Positions 26,050-33,928 of a DNA stretch of 57,255 nt are shown in pieces (position 1 is the first letter of the stretch; the number at the start of each line of letters is the position of its first letter). The position numbers were made by a program, and so were the translations under genes. A model generated the notes under the pieces. The model saw only the letters and a list, made by a program, of their open reading frames with translations, was not told where the DNA came from and searched no databases. Source of the stretch: CAZEJS01 sp964512645 (GTDB taxonomy: Bacteria; Actinomycetota; Geothermincolia; Fen-727; Anoxymicrobiaceae); assembly GCA_964512645.1 (NCBI GenBank), contig CAZEJS010000018.1, forward strand, positions 1 through 57,255, in the 5' to 3' direction.

Positions 26050-27165
26050 TTAGCGGTTCCTCAGGAAAGGTGGAATGGTAATGTCCTCCTCCTCGAAGAC
26101 GGTCTTTCCCGCTCGCTCGCGTTCCCTGGGCGCGCGCTCGCGCGGAACCTCGCGCTCTTCCTCCTCTGCCTCCACCCTGCGCCTTGTAGCTCTCGCTGGC
26201 CGGGCAAATCCCAGTCTGCCGATCTCTATGCCCGAAGCGATCACCGTGACCTTCACCTTGTCCGAGAGAGCCGGGTCGATGATCACCCCGAATATCTCCT
26301 CAGCGTCGGCATCGCAGGCGCCCCTGATGATCTCGGCGGCGTCCCTGGCCTCCTGCAGACTCGTGTCCGCGCCGCCGGTCACATTGACTATCACGCCCTG
26401 GGCCCCGTCTATCGAGGACTCCAGCAGCGGGCTGGAGACGGCGTTCTCGGCGGCCTTGACGGCCCTGTCCTCGCCCGAGGCCTCGCCTACCCCCAGCAGC
26501 GCGGAACCCGGTATGGAGAGAATCTTCTTGACGTCGGCGAAGTCGAGGTTTATCAGGCCGGGAATGTTGATGAGGTCGGTGATGCCCTGCACGCCGTAGC
26601 GCAAGACCTCGTCGGCCTTCCTGAACGCCTCTTCGATGCTTATGCGCGAATCGGTGAGCTCGAACAACTTATCGTTGGGAATTATAATGAGGGTATCCAC
26701 CTTCTCTTGCAGATTCTCGATGCCCTCCTCGGCCTGGCGGCGCCTGTGGGTGCCCTCGAAGTCGAAGGGCTTGGTCACCACTCCAATTGTCAGCGCGTTC
26801 AGCTCCTTGGCGACCTCCGCGACGACCGGCGCAGCGCCGGTGCCGGTGCCGCCACCTTCGCCCGCGGTTATGAAGACCATGTCGCTGCCCTTCAACGCCT
26901 CCTTGATCTCGTCGCGGTGCTCCTCCGCCGACTCGCGGCCTATGTCGGGCTGGTTGCCCGTGCCGAGGAAACGGGTGAGTTCTTCCCCCACGCTGATCTT
27001 CACATCCGCATCGCATGCGAGCAGGTCCTGCGCATCAGTGTTCACGGCGATGAAATCCACTCCGGTCATCCCGTCCCTGATCATCCGGTTGATGGCGTTG
27101 TTGCCTCCGCCCCCGACACCAACGACCTTGATCACCGCGAAGAACTGCTTAAGGTCTTCTGGCAT
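26050..27165 (-). CDS. ftsZ: cell division protein FtsZ, paralogue 2
   Basis: 371-aa tubulin homologue, the copy directly after ftsQ. Key motifs are VVGVGGGGNNAINRM, GEGGGTGTGAAPVV and the T7 loop NLDFADV within the normal PGLINLDFAD context. The C-terminal linker is long in Glu and Arg (EAEEEEREVPRERAPRERERAG), then ITIPPFLRNR, the anchor-binding peptide. Its core is as close to the standard consensus as paralogue 1 but with different substitutions, so these are diverged paralogues, not an assembly repeat. ATG start behind GGAAAGGAAG. It is separated from ftsQ by 234 nt containing its own promoter and an AT-rich palindromic leader. No ftsA is present; SepF or another protein elsewhere must anchor the ring. 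Confidence 0.95.
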   Translation of the reverse strand: MPEDLKQFFAVIKVVGVGGGGNNAINRMIRDGMTGVDFIAVNTDAQDLLACDADVKISVGEELTRFLGTGNQPDIGRESAEEHRDEIKEALKGSDMVFITAGEGGGTGTGAAPVVAEVAKELNALTIGVVTKPFDFEGTHRRRQAEEGIENLQEKVDTLIIIPNDKLFELTDSRISIEEAFRKADEVLRYGVQGITDLINIPGLINLDFADVKKILSIPGSALLGVGEASGEDRAVKAAENAVSSPLLESSIDGAQGVIVNVTGGADTSLQEARDAAEIIRGACDADAEEIFGVIIDPALSDKVKVTVIASGIEIGRLGFARPARATRRRVEAEEEEREVPRERAPRERERAGKTVFEEEDITIPPFLRNR

Positions 27166-27282
27166 GACAGCTTCCTTTCCCCGGCCGACAGATGCGCCCC
27201 CCCGTTACTCCTCCGGGGCGCCGAAGCCTCTCTTCGCGGCTTCTGCGTCCTGCATTGTCCGTTGCCCGCATCGATAAATCAG

Positions 27283-27337
27283 TCAGGGTCTTTCCAATAA
27301 CTAATCACCGTATACTAAAGATATATCTTGACCCTGA
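27283..27337 (-). repeat. inverted repeat and palindrome in ftsZ leader
   Basis: TCAGGGTC (27283-27290) and GACCCTGA (27330-27337) form an 8-bp inverted repeat around an AT-rich 39-nt segment. Inside it AAGATATATCTT (27318-27329) is a perfect 12-bp palindrome. The whole lies just downstream of the ftsZ promoter, so it would be at the very 5' end of the mRNA or serve as a protein-binding site. Confidence 0.6.
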
Positions 27338-27347
27338 TTTAGGCTTC

Positions 27348-27377
27348 AGTATAATCCCTTCCCGTAAAAGTACGCAA
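27348..27377 (-). promoter_or_regulatory. ftsZ promoter downstream of ftsQ
   Basis: Minus strand TTGCGT (27372-27377), 18-nt spacer and TATACT (27348-27353). It begins about 183 nt before the ftsZ paralogue 2 start and just after the ftsQ stop, allowing ftsZ expression independent of the long mur-fts operon. Confidence 0.65.
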
Positions 27378-27399
27378 GTGCGCCCGTGGCAAGCCCTGA

Positions 27400-28176
27400 T
27401 CACAAAGGCCGGATAACCGGCGAGTCCGGGACTCGTACGTCCACGTAAGCGATCTTCCTGTCGTTTTTCTGGACATCCACTACCACAACCCAGAGCACTT
27501 CGTTCTTTTTCCGCCCATCCGATTCAGAGCCGTAAACCACCTGAAACCCAAGCCTGGTGATGAACACCTGCCCTCTGCCGTCGAACGGGTTTCCCAGCGC
27601 GAAAACGCCCCTCACCTGAGGTGTCATCGACCCCAGGACCCTGACGCATTCAAGCACCTTCCTGTCCTTGACTTTCTCTCCTACCACCGGCGGGACCGAA
27701 GCGCCGCCGTGAACCCGGGGCAGTTCGGGAAAGCCGCTGAGCGGAGTTCTGGCCATGACGAAACCGGACCGGTCCGCCAGCATCCCCGTTGAAGCGTAAT
27801 CAAGCATCACGACCGGCCTGCGCTCGTCCACCCGTATGTCCACGGTATCGAGCAGGCGACGCCGGACATGCGCCTTCGCTATCCATGGGCTCGCCTCCAG
27901 GTTGACAGCAATCCTTCCGACCGGAAGTGTTACCAGGTTCTTGTAGCCGTCAATCCCGCTGAGCTGCCTGAGCGCCTCATCCGACATCACTCTGTTCCCG
28001 TTGAAGTTGACCTTTCTTATATTGCATGCGCCGGAAAACAGGGCGAGGCAGGCAGCAGCCACTGCCAGCACAAGAGACGCGACGAGGACCGAGGCGCAGG
28101 TCATCTTCACCACACGCCAGGGACTGCGGGGCCTATGGGTGTCTCCGAGTCGCCCGGGGCGCTTGAGCCGCTTCAC
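27400..28176 (-). CDS. ftsQ: cell division protein FtsQ/DivIB
   Basis: 258-aa bitopic membrane protein of the divisome. A basic cytoplasmic tail (1-24) precedes one membrane segment (about 27-49, ASVLVASLVLAVAAACLALF). A POTRA domain follows (about 53-120: IRKVNFNGNRVMSDEALRQLSGI) and a beta-domain to the C-terminus. It links FtsL/FtsB-type proteins and FtsI/FtsW. The GTG start lies 4 nt past the ddl stop. Sequence conservation in this family is low, and the call rests on topology, POTRA pattern and position between ddl and ftsZ. Confidence 0.9.
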   Translation of the reverse strand: MKRLKRPGRLGDTHRPRSPWRVVKMTCASVLVASLVLAVAAACLALFSGACNIRKVNFNGNRVMSDEALRQLSGIDGYKNLVTLPVGRIAVNLEASPWIAKAHVRRRLLDTVDIRVDERRPVVMLDYASTGMLADRSGFVMARTPLSGFPELPRVHGGASVPPVVGEKVKDRKVLECVRVLGSMTPQVRGVFALGNPFDGRGQVFITRLGFQVVYGSESDGRKKNEVLWVVVVDVQKNDRKIAYVDVRVPDSPVIRPL

Positions 28177-28180
28177 GCTC

Positions 28181-29107
28181 TCAACCCTCGAGTTCGATCT
28201 TTAATCTCGCCCCTTCCAGAACCGTTGCCACGATATCGTTGAAACTCATCCCGGCCGCGGCTGCGGCCTTGGGAAAGAGCACGCTCATGCCCGGCATGGT
28301 GTTCACCTCGAGCACGTACCAGGCGCCCGTTGAAGTCTCCAGCATCAGGTCGATCCTCGAGATGCCCTCGCAGAAAAGGCACCGAAACGAATCCAAGGCT
28401 ATGCCCTGCGCCTCCGCGGTCTGCCCGGGGTCGAGATCGGCCGGCACTATGTACTCGCTCTTCCCCGGCTGGTACTTGGCGGTGAAATCGTAGAAGCTCT
28501 CGGTGGTGACTATCTCCAACACCGGCAGCACCGTGGGCTCGCTTCCGAGAACGCCTACCGTGAAAAGCCTGCCGTCGATGAACCGCTCGAGCATGACCCG
28601 CTCGTCGCGTTCGAACGCCTGTGGCAGAACCCGCTCGAGCTCCTCGGTCGAGCCCACCTTCACCACGCCTATGCTGGAACCTTCGCAGGCCGGCTTCACC
28701 ATCAGCGGAAACCCCAGTTCCACCCCCGCCAGCTCCAGCTCCCCGGCCGCCCGGAAGCGGCTCAGCACCACCTCTTCGGCAACGGGAAGGCCGTTGTGGG
28801 CGAGTATCTCCTTGGCCACCACCTTGTCGATCGCCATCGCGCTGGAAAGAACACCGCACCCGGTATAAGGTATGCGCATCACCTCCAGCATGCCTTGCAC
28901 CGTCCCGTCTTCTCCGCCCCGGCCGTGCAGGGCAAGGAACGCGACATCCGGTTTCGCCTTCGCCAGCTTGAGGGGCAGTTCCCTGTCGGCGTCGATCTCC
29001 AGGGCCTCGTGTCCCAGCTCGCGCAGAGCCGCCGCGACGGCGCCGCCGGTCTCGAGGGACACTTCTCTCTCTGCGCTCATGCCGCCCATAAGGACCGCCA
29101 CTTTCAT
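28181..29107 (-). CDS. ddl: D-alanine--D-alanine ligase
   Basis: 308-aa ATP-grasp ligase that makes the D-Ala-D-Ala dipeptide used by MurF. MGGMSAEREVSLETG opens the N-terminal domain; LPLMVKPACEGSSIGV-like nucleotide segment and EVNTMPGMS at the metal site are present. The Tyr of the YTAKYQPGKSEY-type loop (here YDFTAKYQPGKSEY) points to D-Ala at the second subsite rather than D-lactate. ATG overlaps the murB stop as ATGA. Confidence 0.95.
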   Translation of the reverse strand: MKVAVLMGGMSAEREVSLETGGAVAAALRELGHEALEIDADRELPLKLAKAKPDVAFLALHGRGGEDGTVQGMLEVMRIPYTGCGVLSSAMAIDKVVAKEILAHNGLPVAEEVVLSRFRAAGELELAGVELGFPLMVKPACEGSSIGVVKVGSTEELERVLPQAFERDERVMLERFIDGRLFTVGVLGSEPTVLPVLEIVTTESFYDFTAKYQPGKSEYIVPADLDPGQTAEAQGIALDSFRCLFCEGISRIDLMLETSTGAWYVLEVNTMPGMSVLFPKAAAAAGMSFNDIVATVLEGARLKIELEG

Positions 29108-30024
29108 GCTGGGCTCCCCTCCCGAAAACCTACGAGCCTTACTTCAGGCTCGAGCTCGATGCCGAATCTCTCGCGTACGCGCGCTGCCATCAGCTTCATC
29201 AGTTCCCCGATGTCCGCCGCGCTCGCCTCGCCGTCGTTCACTATGAAATTCGCGTGGACATTTGACACACGCGCCCCTCCGACTTCCAGCCCTTTGACTC
29301 CGCAGCGGTCTAGAAGCCGCCCGGCCGCTTCCCCCGGGGGGTTCTTGAACACCGACCCGGCGGTGGCCTCACGCAACGGTTGCGACGCCTCTCTCCTCGA
29401 GCGGAACTCCCGGGTAAGACTTTTCACCGTTGCCACATCCTCCCGGCGAAGCTTGAACGTCGCAGCGAAGACTATCTCCCCGGGGCCAACCAGGCTACAC
29501 CTGTACCCGTCCTCAAACCCCTCGCGCGAGCGCCTGGCGCCATCGGGACCCACCGTCCTGACACGGGCCAGCACCGAGGCGGTGTTCCTCCCGAAGGCTC
29601 CGGCGTTGGTCGCCACCGCTCCCCCCGCCGTCCCCGGGATCCCGGACAGGAACTCGAGACCGCTCAGCGACTCCTCCTCGGCCCGCAGGGCGGTCGCCCG
29701 CAGGCTGGCACCCCCACCGGCGGTCAACTCCTCACCCTCGACATCGACCGCGGCCAGCTCACCGCCGAGCCTTATGACCGCTCCATCGAAACCGGCGTCC
29801 GAAACGAGCACGTTGGAGCCCTTTCCAAGAACCAGGAACGGCAGGCCCGAGGTCCTCGCCCTCTCGACGACGGCGACCAGGGCACGCTCGCTCGAGACGT
29901 CGATGACGTAACGCGCCGGTCCTCCTACCCTCCAGGTTGTCAACGTCGATAAGCGCACTCCCCGTGAAACCGTGAAACCCTCTCCCGATGTGAGGAACGG
30001 GCCTTCTCCGGCGGGTGAACTCAT
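29104..30024 (-). CDS. murB: UDP-N-acetylenolpyruvoylglucosamine reductase
   Basis: FAD enzyme, 306 aa, reducing enolpyruvyl-UDP-GlcNAc to UDP-MurNAc. It has the FAD-binding LGKGSNVLVSD and SGIPGTAGGAVATNAGA, and the proton-donor Ser in GSVFKNPPG; the conserved C-terminal Glu is in LEPEVRLVG. The compact form lacks the extra loop of E. coli type I MurB, so it is a type IIa-like enzyme. The ATG at 30022-30024 is preferred to upstream codons within murC. Follows murC by 5 nt. Confidence 0.95.
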   Translation of the reverse strand: MSSPAGEGPFLTSGEGFTVSRGVRLSTLTTWRVGGPARYVIDVSSERALVAVVERARTSGLPFLVLGKGSNVLVSDAGFDGAVIRLGGELAAVDVEGEELTAGGGASLRATALRAEEESLSGLEFLSGIPGTAGGAVATNAGAFGRNTASVLARVRTVGPDGARRSREGFEDGYRCSLVGPGEIVFAATFKLRREDVATVKSLTREFRSRREASQPLREATAGSVFKNPPGEAAGRLLDRCGVKGLEVGGARVSNVHANFIVNDGEASAADIGELMKLMAARVRERFGIELEPEVRLVGFREGSPA

Positions 30025-30029
30025 GACGG

Positions 30030-31466
30030 CTATCCCCTGTCGGGCGGCAGGAGCTCGAATATCTCGCGCGCGCACATGGTTATGTCTCCCGCGCCGAGCG
30101 TCAACACCAGGTCCCCAGGGCTCAGCAGCGCAACGACGTTCCGTGCCAGCTCGGCGCGAGACGCGAAGTACTCAACCGGCTTCGAGGCATCAGCCTCGAG
30201 AATCCTGTCAACGATCAACCTGCCGGTAACGCCTGGCTCGGGCTCCTCGCCCGCACCATACACGTCGGTGACCACAACGAGGTCGGCCGCCTGGAAACTC
30301 GCGGCGAAATCCCCGGCAAGCATACGCGTGCGCGTGTATCGGTGCGGCTGAAATACCGCCACGACCCGCTCGGCGCCGGCGGCTCCAGCCACCTCCAGCA
30401 CCGCCTTGATTTCCGAGGGGTGGTGCGCGTAATCGTCTACCACCGTGATACCTCCACGCGATCCCACCGTATCGTAGCGTCGCCTCACGCCCTTGCAGGT
30501 GGAGATGCCGGAAGCCAGTTCCTCCATCTCAAAACCCAACTCACGGCCAGCCGCGAGGGCGGCCAGGGCGTTGTACACGTTGTGCATCCCCGGAAGGAGG
30601 ACATCGACCTTAGACATCCCGCCTTCCGGACAGGCGACCTCGAACGTGCCACCCCGGGCACCGGTCTCGGCCGAGACTACTCGATACCCGTTGGATTCAC
30701 CGCGCCCGTAAAAGACAACCCTGCCTCCCGAGCGCAAATAATCTTCGGCGACCGCCCGCGCCCTCTCGTCGTCCCCACATGCGACGGCGACGCCGCCATC
30801 GACCGGAAGCAGCTCGAGGAAGTCGCGGAATATCCGTTCTGTGTGCTCAGGGCTGTCGAAGAAATCCAGGTGGTCCCAATCAATGTTGGTGATGACCGCC
30901 AACTCGGGCCGGAGCCGCAGGAACGAGCCGTCGCTCTCGTCCGCCTCCGCCACAACGAAATCCCCGGTGCCGAAATGGGCGTTGCCGCCCTGCTCGTTAA
31001 GCTCCCCGCCCACCAGGTATGTAGGGTCCGCCCCGCATCCTTTCAGCATGCAAGCGATAAGTGACGATGTGGTGGTCTTGCCGTGTGTTCCCGCAACCGC
31101 GATGCCCCTTCCTGTCGCCATGATCGCCGCCAGCATTGCCGCGCGCGAGACGACGGGGATCCCCCGGCGCAGGGCTTCCAGTATCTCCGGGTTGTCGCCG
31201 CGAACCGCCGAGGACCTGACGAGTATCAGTGATTCGCCGACGTTCTCCGCGCGATGCCCGATTCCGACCACGGCCCCGCCGTCGCGCAGCCGCCGCACGT
31301 AAGAGGACTCCTTGAGGTCCGACCCCTCTACGGTGAATCCCATTTCCAGCAGCACCGTGGCAATAGCGCTCATTCCCGCCCCGCCGATGCCCACGAAGTG
31401 AAAGACCGAATCACGGGGCACGGCCAGGAGATCTATCGGTTCCGGCGTTCCAGTTACTTCGTCCAT
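30030..31466 (-). CDS. murC: UDP-N-acetylmuramate--L-alanine ligase
   Basis: First amino-acid adding Mur ligase, 478 aa. An N-terminal Rossmann-like domain starts FHFVGIGGAGMSAIA; the ATPase P-loop is GTHGKTTTSSLIA; the central motif NIDWDHLDFF and the C-terminal domain start DDYAHHPSEIKAVL are all typical. ATG start. It is 3 nt after murG and part of the continuous dcw string. Confidence 0.96.
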   Translation of the reverse strand: MDEVTGTPEPIDLLAVPRDSVFHFVGIGGAGMSAIATVLLEMGFTVEGSDLKESSYVRRLRDGGAVVGIGHRAENVGESLILVRSSAVRGDNPEILEALRRGIPVVSRAAMLAAIMATGRGIAVAGTHGKTTTSSLIACMLKGCGADPTYLVGGELNEQGGNAHFGTGDFVVAEADESDGSFLRLRPELAVITNIDWDHLDFFDSPEHTERIFRDFLELLPVDGGVAVACGDDERARAVAEDYLRSGGRVVFYGRGESNGYRVVSAETGARGGTFEVACPEGGMSKVDVLLPGMHNVYNALAALAAGRELGFEMEELASGISTCKGVRRRYDTVGSRGGITVVDDYAHHPSEIKAVLEVAGAAGAERVVAVFQPHRYTRTRMLAGDFAASFQAADLVVVTDVYGAGEEPEPGVTGRLIVDRILEADASKPVEYFASRAELARNVVALLSPGDLVLTLGAGDITMCAREIFELLPPDRG

Positions 31467-31469
31467 GTT

Positions 31470-32597
31470 CTATGTCACTTCTTCTATCAGGGTGATGATC
31501 CCTTTGGCCCCATCCGCAAGGCCGGAGGTCCTGGCGGCTTCCCTCATGTTCTCCAGCACGCGCGGATCTCCGATTGCCTCGAAAGCGAGCTCGACACCCG
31601 GTCGCGCGCTCCCGCCTTCCTCGGGGGCGACCTTCACCGCGCCGGTCTTTTCAAGCGCTCGCGCGTTCCTCGCCTGATGCCCGCCGGCGGAATGCGTGAA
31701 CGGGACCAGCACGGCAGGCAGCCCCACTACCGCGAGTTCCGCCAGGGTGCCGGCTCCGGCGCGGGTGACCGCAAGATCCGCTACGGCATAAGCGAGCTCC
31801 ATCGCCTCGAGGTACTCGACGGGCCTGTAGAGAAGCGGCCCTTCAGCGAGCATCCGCGCGCTGCCGGCCGTTCGCTCATCGCGGAAATCCCTGCGCCCGA
31901 CCAGGTGGAGAACCTGCAGGTCCGCCCTTCCCGCCTGTTCGGCAAGCGCCTCCCACAGGCTCTCGTTAAGCACCCTGGCACCCTGGCTTCCCCCGAAAAC
32001 CAGGAGAGTGGCGCGTGAGCGCTCAAGCCGGAAACGCGCCATGCCCTCCTCGCGGAGTCGGGCGGCGGTCTCCTCCATGGCAAGTCGGCCGATCGCCGGC
32101 CTTACCGGCACCCCGGTGACGACCGTTTCCGAGCGGGCGGGCAACAGCCCGGCCGTCTCTTGATAGGCAATGGCGACTCGGGACGCCCGCCTTCCGTACA
32201 ACCTGGTCACCAGCCCGGGGTCATGGTTCATCTCGTGGAGTATCAGCGGAACCTCCAGCCGGAGGGCTGCGCTGCAGGCCGGGGCCGATGCGTAACCCCC
32301 CGTCCCCAGGACACACTCCGCTCCGAAGTCCCTCAATATCTTCCGGCACGCACGCGCGGCGCGCCGGAACTTCAACAGCGCGGAAGCGGCCTTCAGCGGG
32401 TTCTTGCCGGCAACTCCCTCGACGTCCAGGCCCGCGAACGGCAACCCCGCCGCTCCAGCGGCGCCACCTTCGGGCCCTGAGCTGGAGCCGATGAACAACA
32501 CGCTTGTCCCGGGGATGTTTTCGATCGCGTACTCGGCGACGGCCATCGCGGGATAGATGTGACCTCCCGTACCGCCTCCGGTGACGGCAAGCCTCAA
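31470..32597 (-). CDS. murG: UDP-GlcNAc:lipid I N-acetylglucosaminyltransferase
   Basis: GT28 glycosyltransferase, 375 aa, at the inner face of the membrane, converting lipid I to lipid II. LAVTGGGTGGHIYPAMAVAE is the lipid-side G-loop; GTGGYASAPACSAAL and VFGGSQGARVLNES further G-loops; TRAGAGTLAEL binds the UDP-sugar. The TTG at 32595-32597 overlaps the ftsW stop as TTGA, with a GGGGGT seven nt upstream. A large in-frame extension to 33548 runs antisense-free through ftsW but lies in a different frame from it and is not coding. Confidence 0.95.
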   Translation of the reverse strand: MRLAVTGGGTGGHIYPAMAVAEYAIENIPGTSVLFIGSSSGPEGGAAGAAGLPFAGLDVEGVAGKNPLKAASALLKFRRAARACRKILRDFGAECVLGTGGYASAPACSAALRLEVPLILHEMNHDPGLVTRLYGRRASRVAIAYQETAGLLPARSETVVTGVPVRPAIGRLAMEETAARLREEGMARFRLERSRATLLVFGGSQGARVLNESLWEALAEQAGRADLQVLHLVGRRDFRDERTAGSARMLAEGPLLYRPVEYLEAMELAYAVADLAVTRAGAGTLAELAVVGLPAVLVPFTHSAGGHQARNARALEKTGAVKVAPEEGGSARPGVELAFEAIGDPRVLENMREAARTSGLADGAKGIITLIEEVT

Positions 32598-33928
32598 CTT
32601 GAAACCCCCGCTTTGCCCCTCGCCGCGATGTTCAGCAGTATCCCGATGCACGCGAGGGCTACGCACAGACTCGAGCCGCCGCTTGATACCAGTGGCAGAG
32701 GTACGCCGGTGATGGGCAGAAGGCCTGTCACGCCCCCCATGTTCGCAAGGGCCTGGATAACGATCAATCCGGTGATGCCCGCCGCGAGCAACCTGCCGAG
32801 TTCGTCCGGCGCGCTCGCGGCTATTCTCATCCCGCCGTACGCCAGCAGCGCAACCAGGCATACGACGGTGATCGTCCCCACCATGCCCAGCTCCTCCCCC
32901 ACTATCGAGAATATGAAGTCGGTGTGCGCGTTCGGCAGGTACATGAACTTCTGCCTGCTCATGCCGAGCCCCAGGCCCTTGAAGTTGCCGGTCCCAAGCG
33001 CGATGTACGACTGGATGACCTGGTACCCGGCGCCCCTTGGGGTCTTCCACGGATCGATGAAAGAGAAGAGCCGGGCCCTCCTGTACGGAGCCAGAAGCGC
33101 GAAGAACAACGCCGCAGCGGTTCCTGTGGCCCCTACCGCAAGGAGGTGCGAGGCCTTCGTCTTCGCCACCGCGAGCACGACCATCACCGACAGGCACAGG
33201 ACGAGCGCGCTGCCGAGGTCCGGCTGTGCCAGCACGAGACCCGCGCCCACCAGCGTGAATGCCACCGCGGGGAAGAACAGATGGCCGAAACTCTCCAGCT
33301 TCTCGGACTTCACCGCCAGGACGTAGGCGGCGAAAACGACGAGAGCGAACTTCAGTATCTCGGTGGGCTGCACCGTCAGCGGCCCGAGGACGATCCACCT
33401 CTTCGCGCCGTAGGCCTCCCTGCCTATCACTCTCACCAGGCCCATCAGAACGAAAGCCACGACGACCCCGGCAATAGAGAGCTTCCCGACCCTGTGGTAG
33501 TCGAATTTCGCGAAGAAGACCATCAGCAGAAGGCCAAGCCCCGCCCACGCGAGCTGATCGAAAAAGGTGCTGTAGCCGCCCACCTTCAAGTTGGAACTCA
33601 CCACGGAGTTCGCGGAGAAGACCATGACCAACCCGAGCAGCAGCAAGGCGACGGCCGGTATCAACACGAGGTAAGCGAGTGGAGTCCTGTCGATCAAAGC
33701 GCGCGTCTGCGTCCCGGCTCCCGGACGTTCGGGGCGCACCCGCTTTCGGTCGCGCGGCCGGACGGCTGCCTCGCCGGTCTTCGGGCGTCCACCGGATGTC
33801 TTCCGTCCGGCGGCGGCGGCCGGCCCACTGCGCCGCGCGCTCCCCGGCAGTTCCCGGGCTCGAGCCGGGCGCGACCCCTGAACCCTGGAAGGTGTTGCTC
33901 TTCGTACCGGTTCAGGGCACGCCGCCAC
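32594..33928 (-). CDS. ftsW: SEDS peptidoglycan polymerase FtsW
   Basis: 444-aa polytopic membrane protein with about ten transmembrane helices starting near residue 85 (PLAYLVLIPAVALLLLGLVMVFS). Conserved SEDS elements include WIVLGPLTVQPTEILKFALV, the catalytic Asp region QPDLGSALV and PNAHTDFIFSIVGEELG, and the ending LPLVSSGGSS. It polymerises lipid II together with FtsI. The N-terminal 80 residues are cytosolic, Arg/Pro/Ala-rich and low in complexity. The GTG at 33926-33928 has GGGAGGTG about six nt upstream and overlaps murD by 17 nt. Confidence 0.94.
   Translation of the reverse strand: MAACPEPVRRATPSRVQGSRPARARELPGSARRSGPAAAAGRKTSGGRPKTGEAAVRPRDRKRVRPERPGAGTQTRALIDRTPLAYLVLIPAVALLLLGLVMVFSANSVVSSNLKVGGYSTFFDQLAWAGLGLLLMVFFAKFDYHRVGKLSIAGVVVAFVLMGLVRVIGREAYGAKRWIVLGPLTVQPTEILKFALVVFAAYVLAVKSEKLESFGHLFFPAVAFTLVGAGLVLAQPDLGSALVLCLSVMVVLAVAKTKASHLLAVGATGTAAALFFALLAPYRRARLFSFIDPWKTPRGAGYQVIQSYIALGTGNFKGLGLGMSRQKFMYLPNAHTDFIFSIVGEELGMVGTITVVCLVALLAYGGMRIAASAPDELGRLLAAGITGLIVIQALANMGGVTGLLPITGVPLPLVSSGGSSLCVALACIGILLNIAARGKAGVSS

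Noticed and set aside
26050..27165. The second ftsZ as an assembly duplicate
   Set aside because: The two proteins differ at many positions, linkers and lengths, so it is not a repeat artefact.
31470..33548. 692-codon frame joining murG to upstream sequence
   Set aside because: Residues before the MurG start come from the ftsW region in another frame; the MurG signature starts at the TTG at 32597.
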